The position numbers and the translations under genes are program-made. This document shows, one piece after another, positions 37,301 through 44,359 of a stretch of DNA of 64,000 bases (the stretch's first letter is position 1; each line of letters opens with the position of its first letter). The notes below the pieces were generated by a model. It saw only the letters and a list, made by a program, of their open reading frames with translations, made no database searches and was not told the DNA's origin. The stretch is from NCBI GenBank assembly GCA_934636865.1, contig CAKUBI010000004.1, positions 37,223 through 101,222 of the forward strand, given 5' to 3'. The DNA comes from an uncultured Oscillospiraceae bacterium. Lineage in GTDB: Bacteria; Bacillota; Clostridia; Oscillospirales; Oscillospiraceae.

Positions 37301-37367
37301 CCCCAGCGCCACCTGCAACCGCGCCGAGGCCGTGACGTTCCTGTATCGCTACGTCAACGGGCTCTAA
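34314..37367 (+). CDS. Surface protein with repeated beta domains and three C-terminal SLH domains
   Basis: The 1017-residue exported protein starts with a signal peptide (KKLLSLLLALTMVLSLAVVP). It has Ig-like domains in the first half and, from about residue 580 to 838, two copies of a domain of about 120 residues. The copies open DISYNATTGSTIKFSHSDF and DIVYSVAPGETVRFTDSDFL. Three SLH repeats end it (from about residue 840: FSDVKAGDYFYDSVKWAVGQ, NPFTDV.., NPFNDV..). A short GCCCCGC-GCG-GCGGGGC hairpin lies in the leader at 34270-34286, and TAAAAT at 34248 is a likely -10. It is the second wall-anchored protein of the window. Confidence 0.88.
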   Translation: MKKLLSLLLALTMVLSLAVVPARADDNACSVSPSSVELTLGGNGQAVTVSGAPDGATFTWASANDAIAAVSGSTASATITPVGKGSTTVTCNIHKDGTAATDDAAEVPAFDQTVSVSVVVKSAVDALTSGTFNKRPFSGNAVTYYASESELLRDRTAWGVDGYTVNSVAVSGGSCTLTLTSTSNPADTGTMTVSLTAATVTLSSGLDNNEAVVDGKLTLTAACAVAPIGAQYYWTLDNGQETAGTATYAVSTAAAGAHTVKCAVKTSAGALIAEATANVNVIADNFSLNLVANPAQINAVNTSSTVTGTIVAKGTTTALDGATGWNFTLSGNTTSFNRTAGSAANSIVLTAKEAGTVTVTASASYKGKTYSATTTVTSNILSYTLPAIQSGSSESFPYATLLYYANTISNRPAAGFRSISVNAQPANALGTLTTTSTACTFDTSRATKRVGVAQFTATATGNDGKTYTVLFNLPIEPIATTYEAQYPQPISTSTTSYRYSVEVPSGYVSYYVVGSPNQTTRPTDWSNPSGAVYTARNLLSLAENQFVNGKCTLWIVTATSQNRLYCGSLEVYLQNNDISYNATTGSTIKFSHSDFTGFMNDMAGKNTSSYLTFNYVRFLSVPAASQGTLYYNNQAMTTRSGSNNFNANTQITNLDNVSFTVNPKATVKEIILPFQLVATRYNSFSSTRGQTVTYTGRVVISVVREDIVYSVAPGETVRFTDSDFLRYLQSSSTAARNYTIDYVTFDQSAVSTLNEGALYAYYGSFNYGNAVKNTDRFYYNTTNYNQTALSNVAFRASSYAKTGTTAYIPFTMHVRTSMNGTATRQVTGTVAVRIAQTMNFSDVKAGDYFYDSVKWAVGQKITNGTSATTFSPYKTCTRAEIVTFLWRAAGSPTPTSSRNPFTDVKSSMGSDFYNAILWASQKGITAGTTATTFSPNATCTRAQIVTFLYRYAGKPSGNYANPFNDVNQAEHGAYYSAILWAVGKGITTGTTASTFSPSATCNRAEAVTFLYRYVNGL

Positions 37368-37390
37368 GCCGCAGCACGGCAAAACCTGTC

Positions 37391-37422
37391 CAAAGGGCCG
37401 TCCCGAATGGGGCGGCCCTTTT
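37391..37422 (+). terminator. Terminator of the 34314 SLH gene
   Basis: Stem AAAGGGCCGTCCC with GGGGCGGCCCTTT, loop GAAT, followed by TTTTC. Confidence 0.8.
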
Positions 37423-37448
37423 CATCTGTAAACTTTCTGTGATATGCC

Positions 37449-37477
37449 TTTACGCGCCGCGCAAAAGCGTGTAGAAT
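37449..37477 (+). promoter_or_regulatory. Promoter of the zinc-ribbon membrane protein gene
   Basis: TTTACG, 17 bases, TAGAAT; the -10 context resembles that at 25608-25630. Confidence 0.6.
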
Positions 37478-37507
37478 GAGGGCATCAATCATTTGGGAGT
37501 GTTTTTT

Positions 37508-37918
37508 GTGAACAAGATCCGCGATGCCCTTTACCGCTTCATGTATGGCCGCAACGGCGTGGACGCGCTCAACTGGGCGCTGTTCGTGCTCGAGCTGGTG
37601 CTGAGCGTTATCAGCTCGCTCGTGCGCGTGCAGGCTGTGGCCGGTGTGCTGTACTTTATCTCGCTGGCGCTGATGTTCGTCGTGCTCATCCGCATGTTCT
37701 CGCGCAATCTGGACCAGCGCCGCGCCGAGAACGCGAAATTCCTCGCCTGGTGGGCGCCGAAGATGAACGCCGTGCGCGGCGCGAAGGCCCGCCGGGCCGA
37801 CACCGCGCACAAATACGTCCGCTGCTCCTGCGGCGCTTACTGCCGCGTCCCGCGCGGCGTGGGCAAGGTCGAGCTGACATGCCCCAAATGCGGCCGCAAG
37901 AAGGTCATCAAAGCGTAA
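37508..37918 (+). CDS. Membrane protein with C-terminal zinc ribbon
   Basis: The 136-residue protein starts with GTG at 37508 (GGGAG 9 bases before). It has a region with two hydrophobic segments (about residues 22-62: NWALFVLELVLSVISSLV and GVLYFISLALMFVVLIRMF), then a basic cytoplasmic tail ending in a zinc ribbon, CSCGAYCRVPRG followed by CPKCGRK. The pattern is frequent in Clostridia and has no known function. A good terminator follows. Confidence 0.75.
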   Translation: MNKIRDALYRFMYGRNGVDALNWALFVLELVLSVISSLVRVQAVAGVLYFISLALMFVVLIRMFSRNLDQRRAENAKFLAWWAPKMNAVRGAKARRADTAHKYVRCSCGAYCRVPRGVGKVELTCPKCGRKKVIKA

Positions 37919-37922
37919 AAAG

Positions 37923-37953
37923 AAAAAATCCGTCCCTCGGGGCGGATTTTTTT
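37923..37953 (+). terminator. Terminator after the zinc-ribbon membrane protein gene
   Basis: Stem AAAATCCGTCCC with its complement and a long T run (seven T). Confidence 0.85.
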
Positions 37954-37978
37954 GTAAGAAAACCGATATCCCGCCGTC
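37953..37978 (+). promoter_or_regulatory. Candidate ECF-type autoregulatory promoter
   Basis: TGTAAG, 16 bases, CGTC, 26 bases before the sigma factor gene. This is the spacing and -10 motif of ECF sigma promoters (bacterial type xGTAAC/CGTC). Confidence 0.5.
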
Positions 37979-38004
37979 TTATAAGCAGGAAGGGAGGTGA
38001 GGGC

Positions 38005-38487
38005 GTGACATCCTTTGAAGAGGTGTACGCGGTCTACTTTGACGACGTGTACCGCTACCTTCTCTCGCTCAGCGGGAGCGAGAGCGTCGCCGAGGAGCTG
38101 ACGAGCGAGACGTTTTTCCGCGCGATGGACGCCCTCGGCCGCTTCCGGGGCGAGTGCAGCGTGCGCGTCTGGCTCTGCCAGATCGCAAAGAACCTGTATG
38201 TGTCGCACCTGCGGCGCGAAAAGCATCTCGCCCCGCTCGAGGAGCAGGAGCTGCCGCAGGAGGACTGCTCCCGCGCCGTGGAGGACCACAGCGAGGCCGA
38301 GCGCATCCAGCAGCTGCTGCACGCGCTCAAAGAGCCGTACCGCGAGGTCTTTATGTGGCGCGTGTACGGTGAGAAGAGCTTCCGCGACATCGGAAAGCTC
38401 TTCGGCAAGACGGAAAACTGGGCATGCGTCACCTATCACCGGGCCCGGCGCATGATCCGCGAGGGATTGGAGGACGAACATGGATAA
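38005..38487 (+). CDS. ECF-type RNA polymerase sigma factor
   Basis: The 160-residue protein has sigma-2 (YFDDVYRYLLSLSGSESVAE, then ELTSETFFRAMDALGRFRGE) and sigma-4 (LKEPYREVFMWRVYGEKSFR with the HTH DIGKLFGKTENWACVTYHRA). The start is GTG at 38005 with GGGAGGTGA before it. It overlaps the downstream zinc-finger anti-sigma gene, so the pair forms a standard membrane-signalling unit. The signal is not known. Confidence 0.9.
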   Translation: MTSFEEVYAVYFDDVYRYLLSLSGSESVAEELTSETFFRAMDALGRFRGECSVRVWLCQIAKNLYVSHLRREKHLAPLEEQELPQEDCSRAVEDHSEAERIQQLLHALKEPYREVFMWRVYGEKSFRDIGKLFGKTENWACVTYHRARRMIREGLEDEHG

Positions 38488-39475
38488 AAATTGCAGCATC
38501 GTGCAGGACCTTCTGCCGCTCTACGCGGAGGGCATGGTCCGCGAGGAAACGAAGGAATTTGTCGCCGGGCACCTGTCGCAGTGCGAGACCTGCCGCGCCG
38601 AGCTCAGCGCGCTGAAAGCGGACGTAACACCCGCGCCCGTCAGCGCCCAGCCGCTGCGCGACCTCAAAAAGCAGCTCCAGCGCAAGCGGCTGACCGCCGT
38701 GCTGCTGGCCGTCTCGCTCGCGCTGACGCTGGCCACAGCCGCCTTCGCCTACCTCACCGCCCCGCAGTACCTGCCGTATGATGGGACGGACTGGAGCGTG
38801 ATCCGTCTTTCGGCGGACGGCGAGTGCGATATTACCCACTTTTTCGATGACGGAAGAGAACGCTATTACGGGGAACATCCCTTCGCCGATCGCAGCAATC
38901 ACGAGCTGACCGCGGCGATCACGCAGGTCGATCTCATCCTGCAAACGCCCGTTTCCGGCACAAAGGTAGAGTGCATGATCGACCCCGACAGCGGCCAAAC
39001 GATCTACTTCATCACCGCATGGCGCACGCTGCTTGACGAGTGGCTCGGAAATTTCGATGCCGTAGGCAAAAGCAGCAGCATCATTACCCTTGACACCACC
39101 AATTGCAAGGCCGTCTATTATGCGCCGAACAACGGAACGTCAAATACGGTGCTCTGCGGTTCCATCGGCGACGGCGGCGTGATCTCGCTCCCGCGTCTGG
39201 CGCTGGGCTATTACGTTCTGTTATCATTGGTGTTCTTTATTGCGCTGGGTATTGCCGCTTTCCTCTGCCGCGGGAAAAAAGCGGGCAGACCGCTCGCCTG
39301 TCTCGCGCTCATCCCCGCGAGCTATCTCGCCGGTCACCTGCTCGTCAAGGGCTTTACGCTCACGAGCTACCAGATGCAGCGCGATTTCTCGCTCATCATC
39401 CTCGCCGCCGCGCTCGTCTATGCCGCAGTCCTGCTCGCCGCAAGCCTCCGCCGCCAGAAGCAGGAGAAAAATTAA
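38480..39475 (+). CDS. Membrane-bound zinc-finger anti-sigma factor
   Basis: The 331-residue protein starts MDKNCSIVQDLLPLYAEGMV and has the anti-sigma zinc motif H-x3-C-x2-C (HLSQCETC, about residues 31-38). One membrane segment follows (about residues 72-92), then an extracellular domain, then three further hydrophobic segments near the C-terminus (about residues 243-327). It would hold the sigma factor at the membrane until a surface signal frees it. Its start overlaps the sigma gene stop by 8 bases. Confidence 0.88.
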   Translation: MDKNCSIVQDLLPLYAEGMVREETKEFVAGHLSQCETCRAELSALKADVTPAPVSAQPLRDLKKQLQRKRLTAVLLAVSLALTLATAAFAYLTAPQYLPYDGTDWSVIRLSADGECDITHFFDDGRERYYGEHPFADRSNHELTAAITQVDLILQTPVSGTKVECMIDPDSGQTIYFITAWRTLLDEWLGNFDAVGKSSSIITLDTTNCKAVYYAPNNGTSNTVLCGSIGDGGVISLPRLALGYYVLLSLVFFIALGIAAFLCRGKKAGRPLACLALIPASYLAGHLLVKGFTLTSYQMQRDFSLIILAAALVYAAVLLAASLRRQKQEKN

Positions 39476-39478
39476 AAG

Positions 39479-39513
39479 GAAAGGAAGAGGCGCAAAGCGC
39501 CCCTTCCTTTTTT
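39479..39513 (+). terminator. Terminator of the sigma/anti-sigma operon
   Basis: Stem AAGGAAGAGGCGC with GCGCCCCTTCCTT, loop AAA, followed by six T. Confidence 0.8.
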
Positions 39514-39619
39514 GTCAGAATTGATAACATTTCCTTTCAAATATCAGACAGTTCGTGTATAATGGAGATGAAACAACGACCGTCCCGCAGCCATGCGGGT
39601 ATTTTGATGGGAGAATAAT

Positions 39620-40357
39620 ATGATTTCAGTAGCGCGGCAATATAAGAAGGCCTTTCAGCCGGTGTTTGCGGAGTATGGGTTTCAATCTTATAAGAACGCT
39701 TTTTATCGCGTAATCAATGATGTTGTGCAGGTCTTTTGCCTGCACCGATACAGAGACGGCATGTGTATTTTTCCCTTTGATATAGAGCCTGTCTCTCTGG
39801 GACTCAGCAGGCTTGATATTGACGTGGGGCTATGTCAGCTCGAAACGCTGCGGGATGCACCCTTTGAAGGCTGGCACTGGTATCCTACGGAGTTGATCGA
39901 TACCAATTTTTCCGAGGTTGTTCAGCTCACGCAAAAATATGTACTTCCGTTCTTTGAAAAGGGCATCGACGCCGGCTCGGCATATCAGGTGATTTGCGAT
40001 TATGAACAACAGATTTATGGACGAGAAGCTACCTTGTTTTTCTGGGGAAAATTTCTCCTTTGCTTGCAGGCAAAAAATTATGCACAGGCTGCAAAGTATA
40101 TGGAGGAGATGGCAAACGACAATATTGAAGCCATCAGGAAAATACTTGCTTGGAAGGAATATCCACTAAGCAAGGAAGAAAAAGAAGCGAATGAAGCAGA
40201 GCTTCTTCTAAATCAGCAACGGCTTGAAAAGGTCCGCAATTGGGATGCTGACTATTGGAATGAGGTACTGAAGACAGGCACAGAAAAAACAATGAGCTTT
40301 TTATCAACGATCCAAAACAGCAAGGGAGCCAAATCGCGCAAGAAAGGAACGGTCTGA
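39620..40357 (+). CDS. DUF4304-like immunity-type protein
   Basis: The 245-residue protein starts MISVARQYKKAFQPVFAEYG with FYRVINDVVQVFCLHRY, the pattern of DUF4304-like and related immunity proteins. Base composition is clearly more AT-rich than flanking genes (many AAT, TTT, GAA codons), a sign of transfer. TATAAT at 39558-39563 is a likely -10. It is followed by a CTGACAGCACCC sequence that recurs after the next gene next to an RHS fragment, so it is probably an orphan antitoxin/immunity gene. Family assignment is moderate. Confidence 0.65.
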   Translation: MISVARQYKKAFQPVFAEYGFQSYKNAFYRVINDVVQVFCLHRYRDGMCIFPFDIEPVSLGLSRLDIDVGLCQLETLRDAPFEGWHWYPTELIDTNFSEVVQLTQKYVLPFFEKGIDAGSAYQVICDYEQQIYGREATLFFWGKFLLCLQAKNYAQAAKYMEEMANDNIEAIRKILAWKEYPLSKEEKEANEAELLLNQQRLEKVRNWDADYWNEVLKTGTEKTMSFLSTIQNSKGAKSRKKGTV

Positions 40358-40420
40358 CAGCACCCAAAAGACGATCTCCGCGTAAATAAAGCCTATATTC
40401 GGCAACCGGAAGAGCAAGGC
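40354..40420 (+). repeat. RHS-derived direct repeat, copy A
   Basis: This shares CTGACAGCACCC, TCTCCGCGTAAATA and GCCTATA.T-GGC with copy B at 41055-41125. It directly follows the 39620 gene, overlapping its last codons. Confidence 0.7.
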
Positions 40421-40469
40421 CGATGCCGCCGGTGCGGAAAATGAGTATACGAGATCGGAGACGATAGCC

Positions 40470-40997
40470 TTGCAATTATCTATCATAATTGGTAACTACA
40501 CGATCAAATCATATAGCGTGGACTCACCGGGTGAATTTAAGGAGGCACTTAGAAAATACGAACACAGTCTGCTCCTTTCTGCCGGTGAATGCGATCCGGA
40601 ACATTTAATTTTAAGCATTGACAAGCTAAACGCCAACAGCAAAAACGCAATTGGTGTTCAATTTGATGACTATGGTATTCCGCCGGCAATTACTTCAATT
40701 GAAGTCGATCATCGAAATCGTCTTATCATTGGAGCTGGGCGAGCAGTCTGGACAGTAGATTTAGATACAAATTCACTGGTATCTCATTATGAACACTATG
40801 CGCCATTTGTGTTCTGCAAGTGCATTCCAAGCGGATATATTGTCATTTTTGAGGACAGCATTCGCGTATTCACCTTTGACGGGACCCTGAGAAAAAATGT
40901 ATCCGCGGCCGGCGTCATTACGAAGTTCTCTTTTCAGGGCAGCACGGTAACGTACAGAACGGATGATCGTGAGCTGGATAACGTGCTGACTTTTTAA
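40470..40997 (+). CDS. Putative second orphan immunity protein
   Basis: The 175-residue protein starts MQLSIIIGNYTIKSYSVDSP and has repeated strand patterns (ITSIEVDHRNRLIIGAGRAV, FCKCIPSGYIVIFEDSIRVF) that look like a small beta-propeller-like or WD-type fold. Composition is AT-rich like its neighbour. The start may be TTG at 40470. It lies between two copies of the RHS-derived repeat, the expected structure of immunity genes left behind when RHS C-terminal toxin cassettes are exchanged. The role is inferred from context. Confidence 0.6.
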   Translation: MQLSIIIGNYTIKSYSVDSPGEFKEALRKYEHSLLLSAGECDPEHLILSIDKLNANSKNAIGVQFDDYGIPPAITSIEVDHRNRLIIGAGRAVWTVDLDTNSLVSHYEHYAPFVFCKCIPSGYIVIFEDSIRVFTFDGTLRKNVSAAGVITKFSFQGSTVTYRTDDRELDNVLTF

Positions 40998-41006
40998 AAC
41001 ATTTGA

Positions 41007-41120
41007 TTCGTAACCGTACAGAATATTTCGTACACCTACGACGCGCTGAACCGGCTGACAGCACCCACAAACAGTCTCCGCGTAAATAGCGGCCTATACT
41101 TGGCCGGAACAACAGGAAAA
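41007..41120 (+). pseudogene. RHS-repeat protein fragment
   Basis: In frame the sequence reads FVTVQNISYTYDALNRLTAP, a typical RHS YD-repeat core (YTYDALNRLT). It then runs through NSLRVNSGLYLAGTTGK. A stop lies just upstream and no gene start is present, so it is a remnant of an RHS/polymorphic toxin gene. Confidence 0.7.
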
Positions 41121-41125
41121 GCCTT
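41055..41125 (+). repeat. RHS-derived direct repeat, copy B
   Basis: Second copy of the sequence after the 39620 gene; here it is joined to the YD-repeat codons. Confidence 0.7.
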
Positions 41126-41152
41126 GGAAGCACGATGCTTCCAAGGCTTTTT
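41121..41152. terminator. Bidirectional terminator next to tRNA-Ser
   Basis: Perfect stem GCCTTGGAAGCA with its complement, loop CGA, five T on the plus strand and TTTTCC on the minus strand. Confidence 0.8.
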
Positions 41153-41240
41153 GGCGCAGCGGGAGGGATTCGAACCCTCGTGAGGTTTCCCTCAAACTGA
41201 TTTCGAGTCAGCCCCGTTATGACCACTTCGATACCGCTGC
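41152..41240 (-). tRNA. tRNA-Ser (anticodon CGA)
   Basis: On the minus strand the acceptor stem GCAGCGG/CCGCTGC, T-arm GGTTCGAATCC, an anticodon loop CTCGAAA and a long variable arm define tRNA-Ser(CGA). The CCA end is encoded. Its 3' end lies 32 bases from the RHS remnant. Confidence 0.93.
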
Positions 41241-41333
41241 CTATTCACTTCGCTGCTGCCAGCCAAACTATTATGCCATAACTTGCCGCGTCTTGCAAGG
41301 TATTTTTTCGCATTTGCCGCATATTCTGCCCAT

Positions 41334-41936
41334 ATGAAACACGTGTATTTATCGGTACGCCTGAAAAACTACGAGGACGCGCTCGCGCTGGTCGGCGCGC
41401 GCCCCGCGGAAACGGTCGAGACGGCGGACGTTCTCCTGCTCCCCGGCGGCGGAGACGTGCACCCGCGCTTCTACGGCCAATCGATCGACGGCGCGGCGGA
41501 CATCGACGACAAGCGCGACGCGCGCGAGCTTTCGCTCATCGACTTTTTCCTGCGCGCCGGAAAGCCGGTCATCGGCATCTGCCGGGGGCTCCAGGTCCTT
41601 AACGTCTACTTCGGCGGCACGCTGCGCCAGCACATCGGCGGCCACAGCCAATTGGACGGCCGCGACCGCCTGCACCCCGTCTCTGCCGGCAGCGGCCTTC
41701 TGCGCGCGCTGTACGGCCCGCACTTTCTCGTCAACAGCGCGCACCATCAGGCGGCGGATACGCTGGGCGCAGGGCTCTGCGCCGCCGCCCGCGCGCCGGA
41801 CGGCACGCTCGAGGCCATCGCGCACGAGCGCCTGCCCGTTTTTGCCGTGCAGTGGCACCCCGAGCGGCTCTGCGGCGCGTTTGCCCGGCCCGGGACCGCC
41901 GACGGCGCAGCGCTTTTTGCTGCTCTACTCCGGTAG
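41334..41936 (+). CDS. Class I glutamine amidotransferase / gamma-glutamyl hydrolase-like (peptidase C26)
   Basis: The 200-residue protein starts MKHVYLSVRLKNYEDALALV. It has VLLLPGGGDVHPRFYG, the nucleophile Cys in GKPVIGICRGLQVLNVYFGG (about residue 83) and His-Glu in FAVQWHPER (about 178-180), the triad of gamma-glutamyl-GABA hydrolases (PuuD-like). It is shorter than the usual 240-250 residues. The likely reaction is hydrolysis of a gamma-glutamyl amide. Confidence 0.85.
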   Translation: MKHVYLSVRLKNYEDALALVGARPAETVETADVLLLPGGGDVHPRFYGQSIDGAADIDDKRDARELSLIDFFLRAGKPVIGICRGLQVLNVYFGGTLRQHIGGHSQLDGRDRLHPVSAGSGLLRALYGPHFLVNSAHHQAADTLGAGLCAAARAPDGTLEAIAHERLPVFAVQWHPERLCGAFARPGTADGAALFAALLR

Positions 41937-41969
41937 CGCAAAAAAGTGAAATGAAATTTAGAAAAAATG

Positions 41970-41998
41970 TTGACAAATCAGGGCACTAATGCTATTAT
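41970..41998 (+). promoter_or_regulatory. Promoter of the tRNA cluster
   Basis: TTGACA, 17 bases, TATTAT, 33 bases before tRNA-Gly. Confidence 0.85.
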
Positions 41999-42030
41999 AA
42001 CAGAGCTGACGATCTTTGCGGAGGGCGAAT

Positions 42031-42105
42031 GCAGGTGTAGCACAATGGCCAGGGCACCAGCCTTCCAAGCTGGGGATGCGGGTTCGATTCCCGTCACCTG
42101 CTCCA
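42031..42105 (+). tRNA. tRNA-Gly (anticodon TCC)
   Basis: Acceptor GCAGGTG/CACCTGC, anticodon loop CTTCCAA, T-arm GGTTCGATTCC, encoded CCA. Confidence 0.95.
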
Positions 42106-42113
42106 ATCCATTT

Positions 42114-42190
42114 GCGCCAGTAGCTCAGCTGGATAGAGCAACTGCCTTCTAAGCAGTAGGCCGGGGGTTCGAGTCCCTTCTGGCGTACCA
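42114..42190 (+). tRNA. tRNA-Arg (anticodon TCT)
   Basis: Acceptor GCGCCAG/CTGGCGT, anticodon loop CTTCTAA, T-arm GGTTCGAGTCC, encoded CCA. Confidence 0.95.
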
Positions 42191-42241
42191 TTTTCAAGGC
42201 CCTCAGCATTGCAGCAAATATCGCACGGATACAGGATATGT

Positions 42242-42319
<78 letters not shown>

Positions 42320-42365
42320 CAAAAAGAGAGGGATAGGGTTCAGTCCCCATCCCTCTCTTCCCTAT

Positions 42366-42440
42366 AGGGGTGTAGCCAAGCGGTAAGGCAAGGGACTTTG
42401 ACTCCCTCACTCGCTGGTTCGAGTCCAGCCATCCCTGCCA
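42366..42440 (+). tRNA. tRNA-Gln (anticodon TTG)
   Basis: Acceptor AGGGGTG/CATCCCT, anticodon loop CTTTGAC, T-arm GGTTCGAGTCC, encoded CCA. Confidence 0.95.
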
Positions 42441-42481
42441 GATTTTTCCCGCTTCGGTGGTCTGAGATAAAAAGTGAACAC

Positions 42482-42557
42482 GCTTCGTTAGCTCAGTTGG
42501 CAGAGCACCTGCCTTTTAAGCAGGGTGTCCGGGGTTCGAATCCCCGACGAGGCACCA
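42482..42557 (+). tRNA. tRNA-Lys (anticodon TTT)
   Basis: Acceptor GCTTCGT/ACGAGGC, anticodon loop CTTTTAA, T-arm GGTTCGAATCC, encoded CCA. Confidence 0.95.
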
Positions 42558-42558
42558 C

Positions 42559-42592
42559 AAAAAGAGACAGCTTATGGCTGTCTCTTTTTGTT
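42559..42592 (+). terminator. Terminator of the tRNA cluster
   Basis: Stem AAAAAGAGACAGC with its complement, loop TTAT, followed by GTTTTCC. Confidence 0.85.
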
Positions 42593-42669
42593 TTCCCTGC
42601 TGCGCAAATTGACGCACACGGAAAACCATGGTAAAATCCTGTTATCCCGAACTTAGAGGAGGACCATTT

Positions 42670-43572
42670 ATGAAGCGCTGCAAATTCTTCGCGGCCGCTC
42701 TCGCCCTGTTCCTTCTGCTGCAAGGCTCCGCGCTGGCGGCGGACAAGGACAAAACCGTCACCGTTACGCTCCCGGCGTTTACCGTCACGCTCAACGATAC
42801 GCCGCTCGACGCCGCGCACAGCGAATACCCGCCCATCGTCTACCGCGACATCACCTACATTCCCATGACCTACCACGCCTCGCGCTTTCTGCACCTCAAA
42901 AGCAACTGGTACCAGACCGAGCCCAAGGGCACACTGTTCGTCGGCTACAGTGAAGCAAGCGAGGACAAATGGATCGACACGCCCGCGAGCGGCAGAAATG
43001 CTTCGACTGTCCGTGCCGTGATCGCCGACTATCAGATCGCCGTCAACACGGTGGACAAAGGGCAGTTTCTCGACAATTCCGCCGAGCCCTATCCCTTGCT
43101 CAACTTCCGCGGCGTGACCTATTTCCCGCTGACCTGGCGCTTCGCCGTGGAGGAATTCGGCTGGGACTATCATTTCGACACGGAGACCGGCCTGACCATC
43201 CGCTCGACCGCGCAATTCCGCCCGGAGCTTGATGACACGCTGCTTGCAAGCTCCTCGCCGTCCGCCGCGCTGGCGCAGAAAGCCTACTTCTACAGCGCCG
43301 ATCGGTCCGAATATGTGGGCTGTCCCTATTCCAACCAGTCCGGCGCCACCTTCGTCTACTGCAGAAGCGGCGAGGCGGCGGTGACGATCAACGCATCCGA
43401 GCTGTTTTCCGACGGCGAGTACCTCTTCACTTGGCAAGCCGGTGAAAACGGCACCGCCGCCCCTGTGCTCAAGGATGGCGTACTGACGGTCTCCGCCCGC
43501 CGGACGGACAGCGCCGGCCAGACGACCGTCACCCTCAAGATCGACCTGCGCAGCAAAGCGCTGCTCCCCTGA
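42670..43572 (+). CDS. Secreted protein with copper-amine-oxidase N-terminal-like domains
   Basis: The 300-residue protein has a signal peptide (KRCKFFAAALALFLLLQGSA) and two stretches of the type 'YPPIVYRDITYIPMTYHASR' and 'YPLLNFRGVTYFPLTWRFAV'. These match the Y-P-(L/I)-(V/L)-x-(Y/F)-(R/N)-(D/G)-x-(T)-Y-(I/F)-P-(M/L) motif of the Cu-amine oxidase N-terminal domain, often found in Firmicute surface proteins. The C-terminal third is beta-rich without known motif. AGAGGAGGACC precedes the ATG. It may be wall-associated. Confidence 0.75.
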   Translation: MKRCKFFAAALALFLLLQGSALAADKDKTVTVTLPAFTVTLNDTPLDAAHSEYPPIVYRDITYIPMTYHASRFLHLKSNWYQTEPKGTLFVGYSEASEDKWIDTPASGRNASTVRAVIADYQIAVNTVDKGQFLDNSAEPYPLLNFRGVTYFPLTWRFAVEEFGWDYHFDTETGLTIRSTAQFRPELDDTLLASSSPSAALAQKAYFYSADRSEYVGCPYSNQSGATFVYCRSGEAAVTINASELFSDGEYLFTWQAGENGTAAPVLKDGVLTVSARRTDSAGQTTVTLKIDLRSKALLP

Positions 43573-43596
43573 TTTTTCCCGCAAAGGAGACTCACC

Positions 43597-44319
43597 TTGA
43601 ACATCACCACCGTACTATTCGATCTGGACGGGACGCTGCTCCCGATGGATCAGGACGCCTTCACCACCGGCTATTTCAAGCTCCTCGCCAAAAAGCTCGC
43701 GCCCCGCGGCTACGAGCCGAAGTCCCTCGTGGACGCCATCTGGGCCGGCACAGCCGCCATGGTCAGAAACGACGGCTCGCGCACGAACGAGCATGCCTTC
43801 TGGCAGAAATTTGCCGCCATCTACGGCGAGGAAAGGGCCCGTGCCGACCAACCGCTTTTCGAGGACTTCTACGCAAACGAATTCAACACCGCGCGCGATA
43901 CCTGCGGCTTCAACCCCGCCGCGGCGGAGACGGTCCATAAGCTTCAGGCGCGCGGCTATCGCGTCGCGCTCGCGACAAACCCGATCTTCCCCCACATCGC
44001 GACGGAGCACCGCATCCGCTGGGCCGGTCTCACGCCCGGGGATTTCGAGCTTTACACGACCTACGAGCGCTCGACCTTCTGCAAGCCGAACGTCGATTAC
44101 TACCGCGAGGTCGCGCGCACGCTCGGCGTCCGCCCCGAGCAGTGCCTGATGGTCGGCAACGACGCGACGGAGGACATGGCCGCCCGCGCGCTGGGCATGG
44201 ACGTGTTTCTTCTCACCGACTGTCTCATCAACGCGAAAAGCATCGACCTCTCCCCCTTCCCGCAGGGCGATTTTACCGCGCTGAACGCCTATCTCGACCG
44301 CCTGAACACCGAAGCATAA
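43597..44319 (+). CDS. HAD-superfamily hydrolase
   Basis: The 240-residue protein starts at TTG (43597) with AAAGGAG upstream. It has the motifs VLFDLDGTLLPMD (I), ALATNPIFP (II, Thr), CKPNVDYY (III, Lys) and MVGNDATEDMAARALGM (IV). It is a phosphatase of the HAD-IA type with a helical cap; the substrate is not known. It may share a transcript with the 42670 gene, 24 bases upstream. Confidence 0.85.
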   Translation: MNITTVLFDLDGTLLPMDQDAFTTGYFKLLAKKLAPRGYEPKSLVDAIWAGTAAMVRNDGSRTNEHAFWQKFAAIYGEERARADQPLFEDFYANEFNTARDTCGFNPAAAETVHKLQARGYRVALATNPIFPHIATEHRIRWAGLTPGDFELYTTYERSTFCKPNVDYYREVARTLGVRPEQCLMVGNDATEDMAARALGMDVFLLTDCLINAKSIDLSPFPQGDFTALNAYLDRLNTEA

Positions 44320-44326
44320 AGAAGAA

Positions 44327-44357
44327 AAAGCCGCCGCACAAGGAGTGCGGCGGCTTT
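44327..44357. terminator. Bidirectional terminator between convergent genes
   Basis: Stem AAAGCCGCCGCAC with its complement, loop AAGGA. Confidence 0.8.
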
Positions 44358-44359
44358 CC

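Noticed and set aside
34323..37382. A 1019-codon open frame antisense to the second SLH gene
   Set aside because: Same effect: no stop codons because of codon bias on the coding strand; low-complexity Gly/Val/Asp product.
42320..42360. Terminator between tRNA-His and tRNA-Gln
   Set aside because: GAGAGGGAT pairs with ATCCCTCTC, but no T tract follows and the tRNA cluster continues at once. More likely a processing hairpin or chance pairing.
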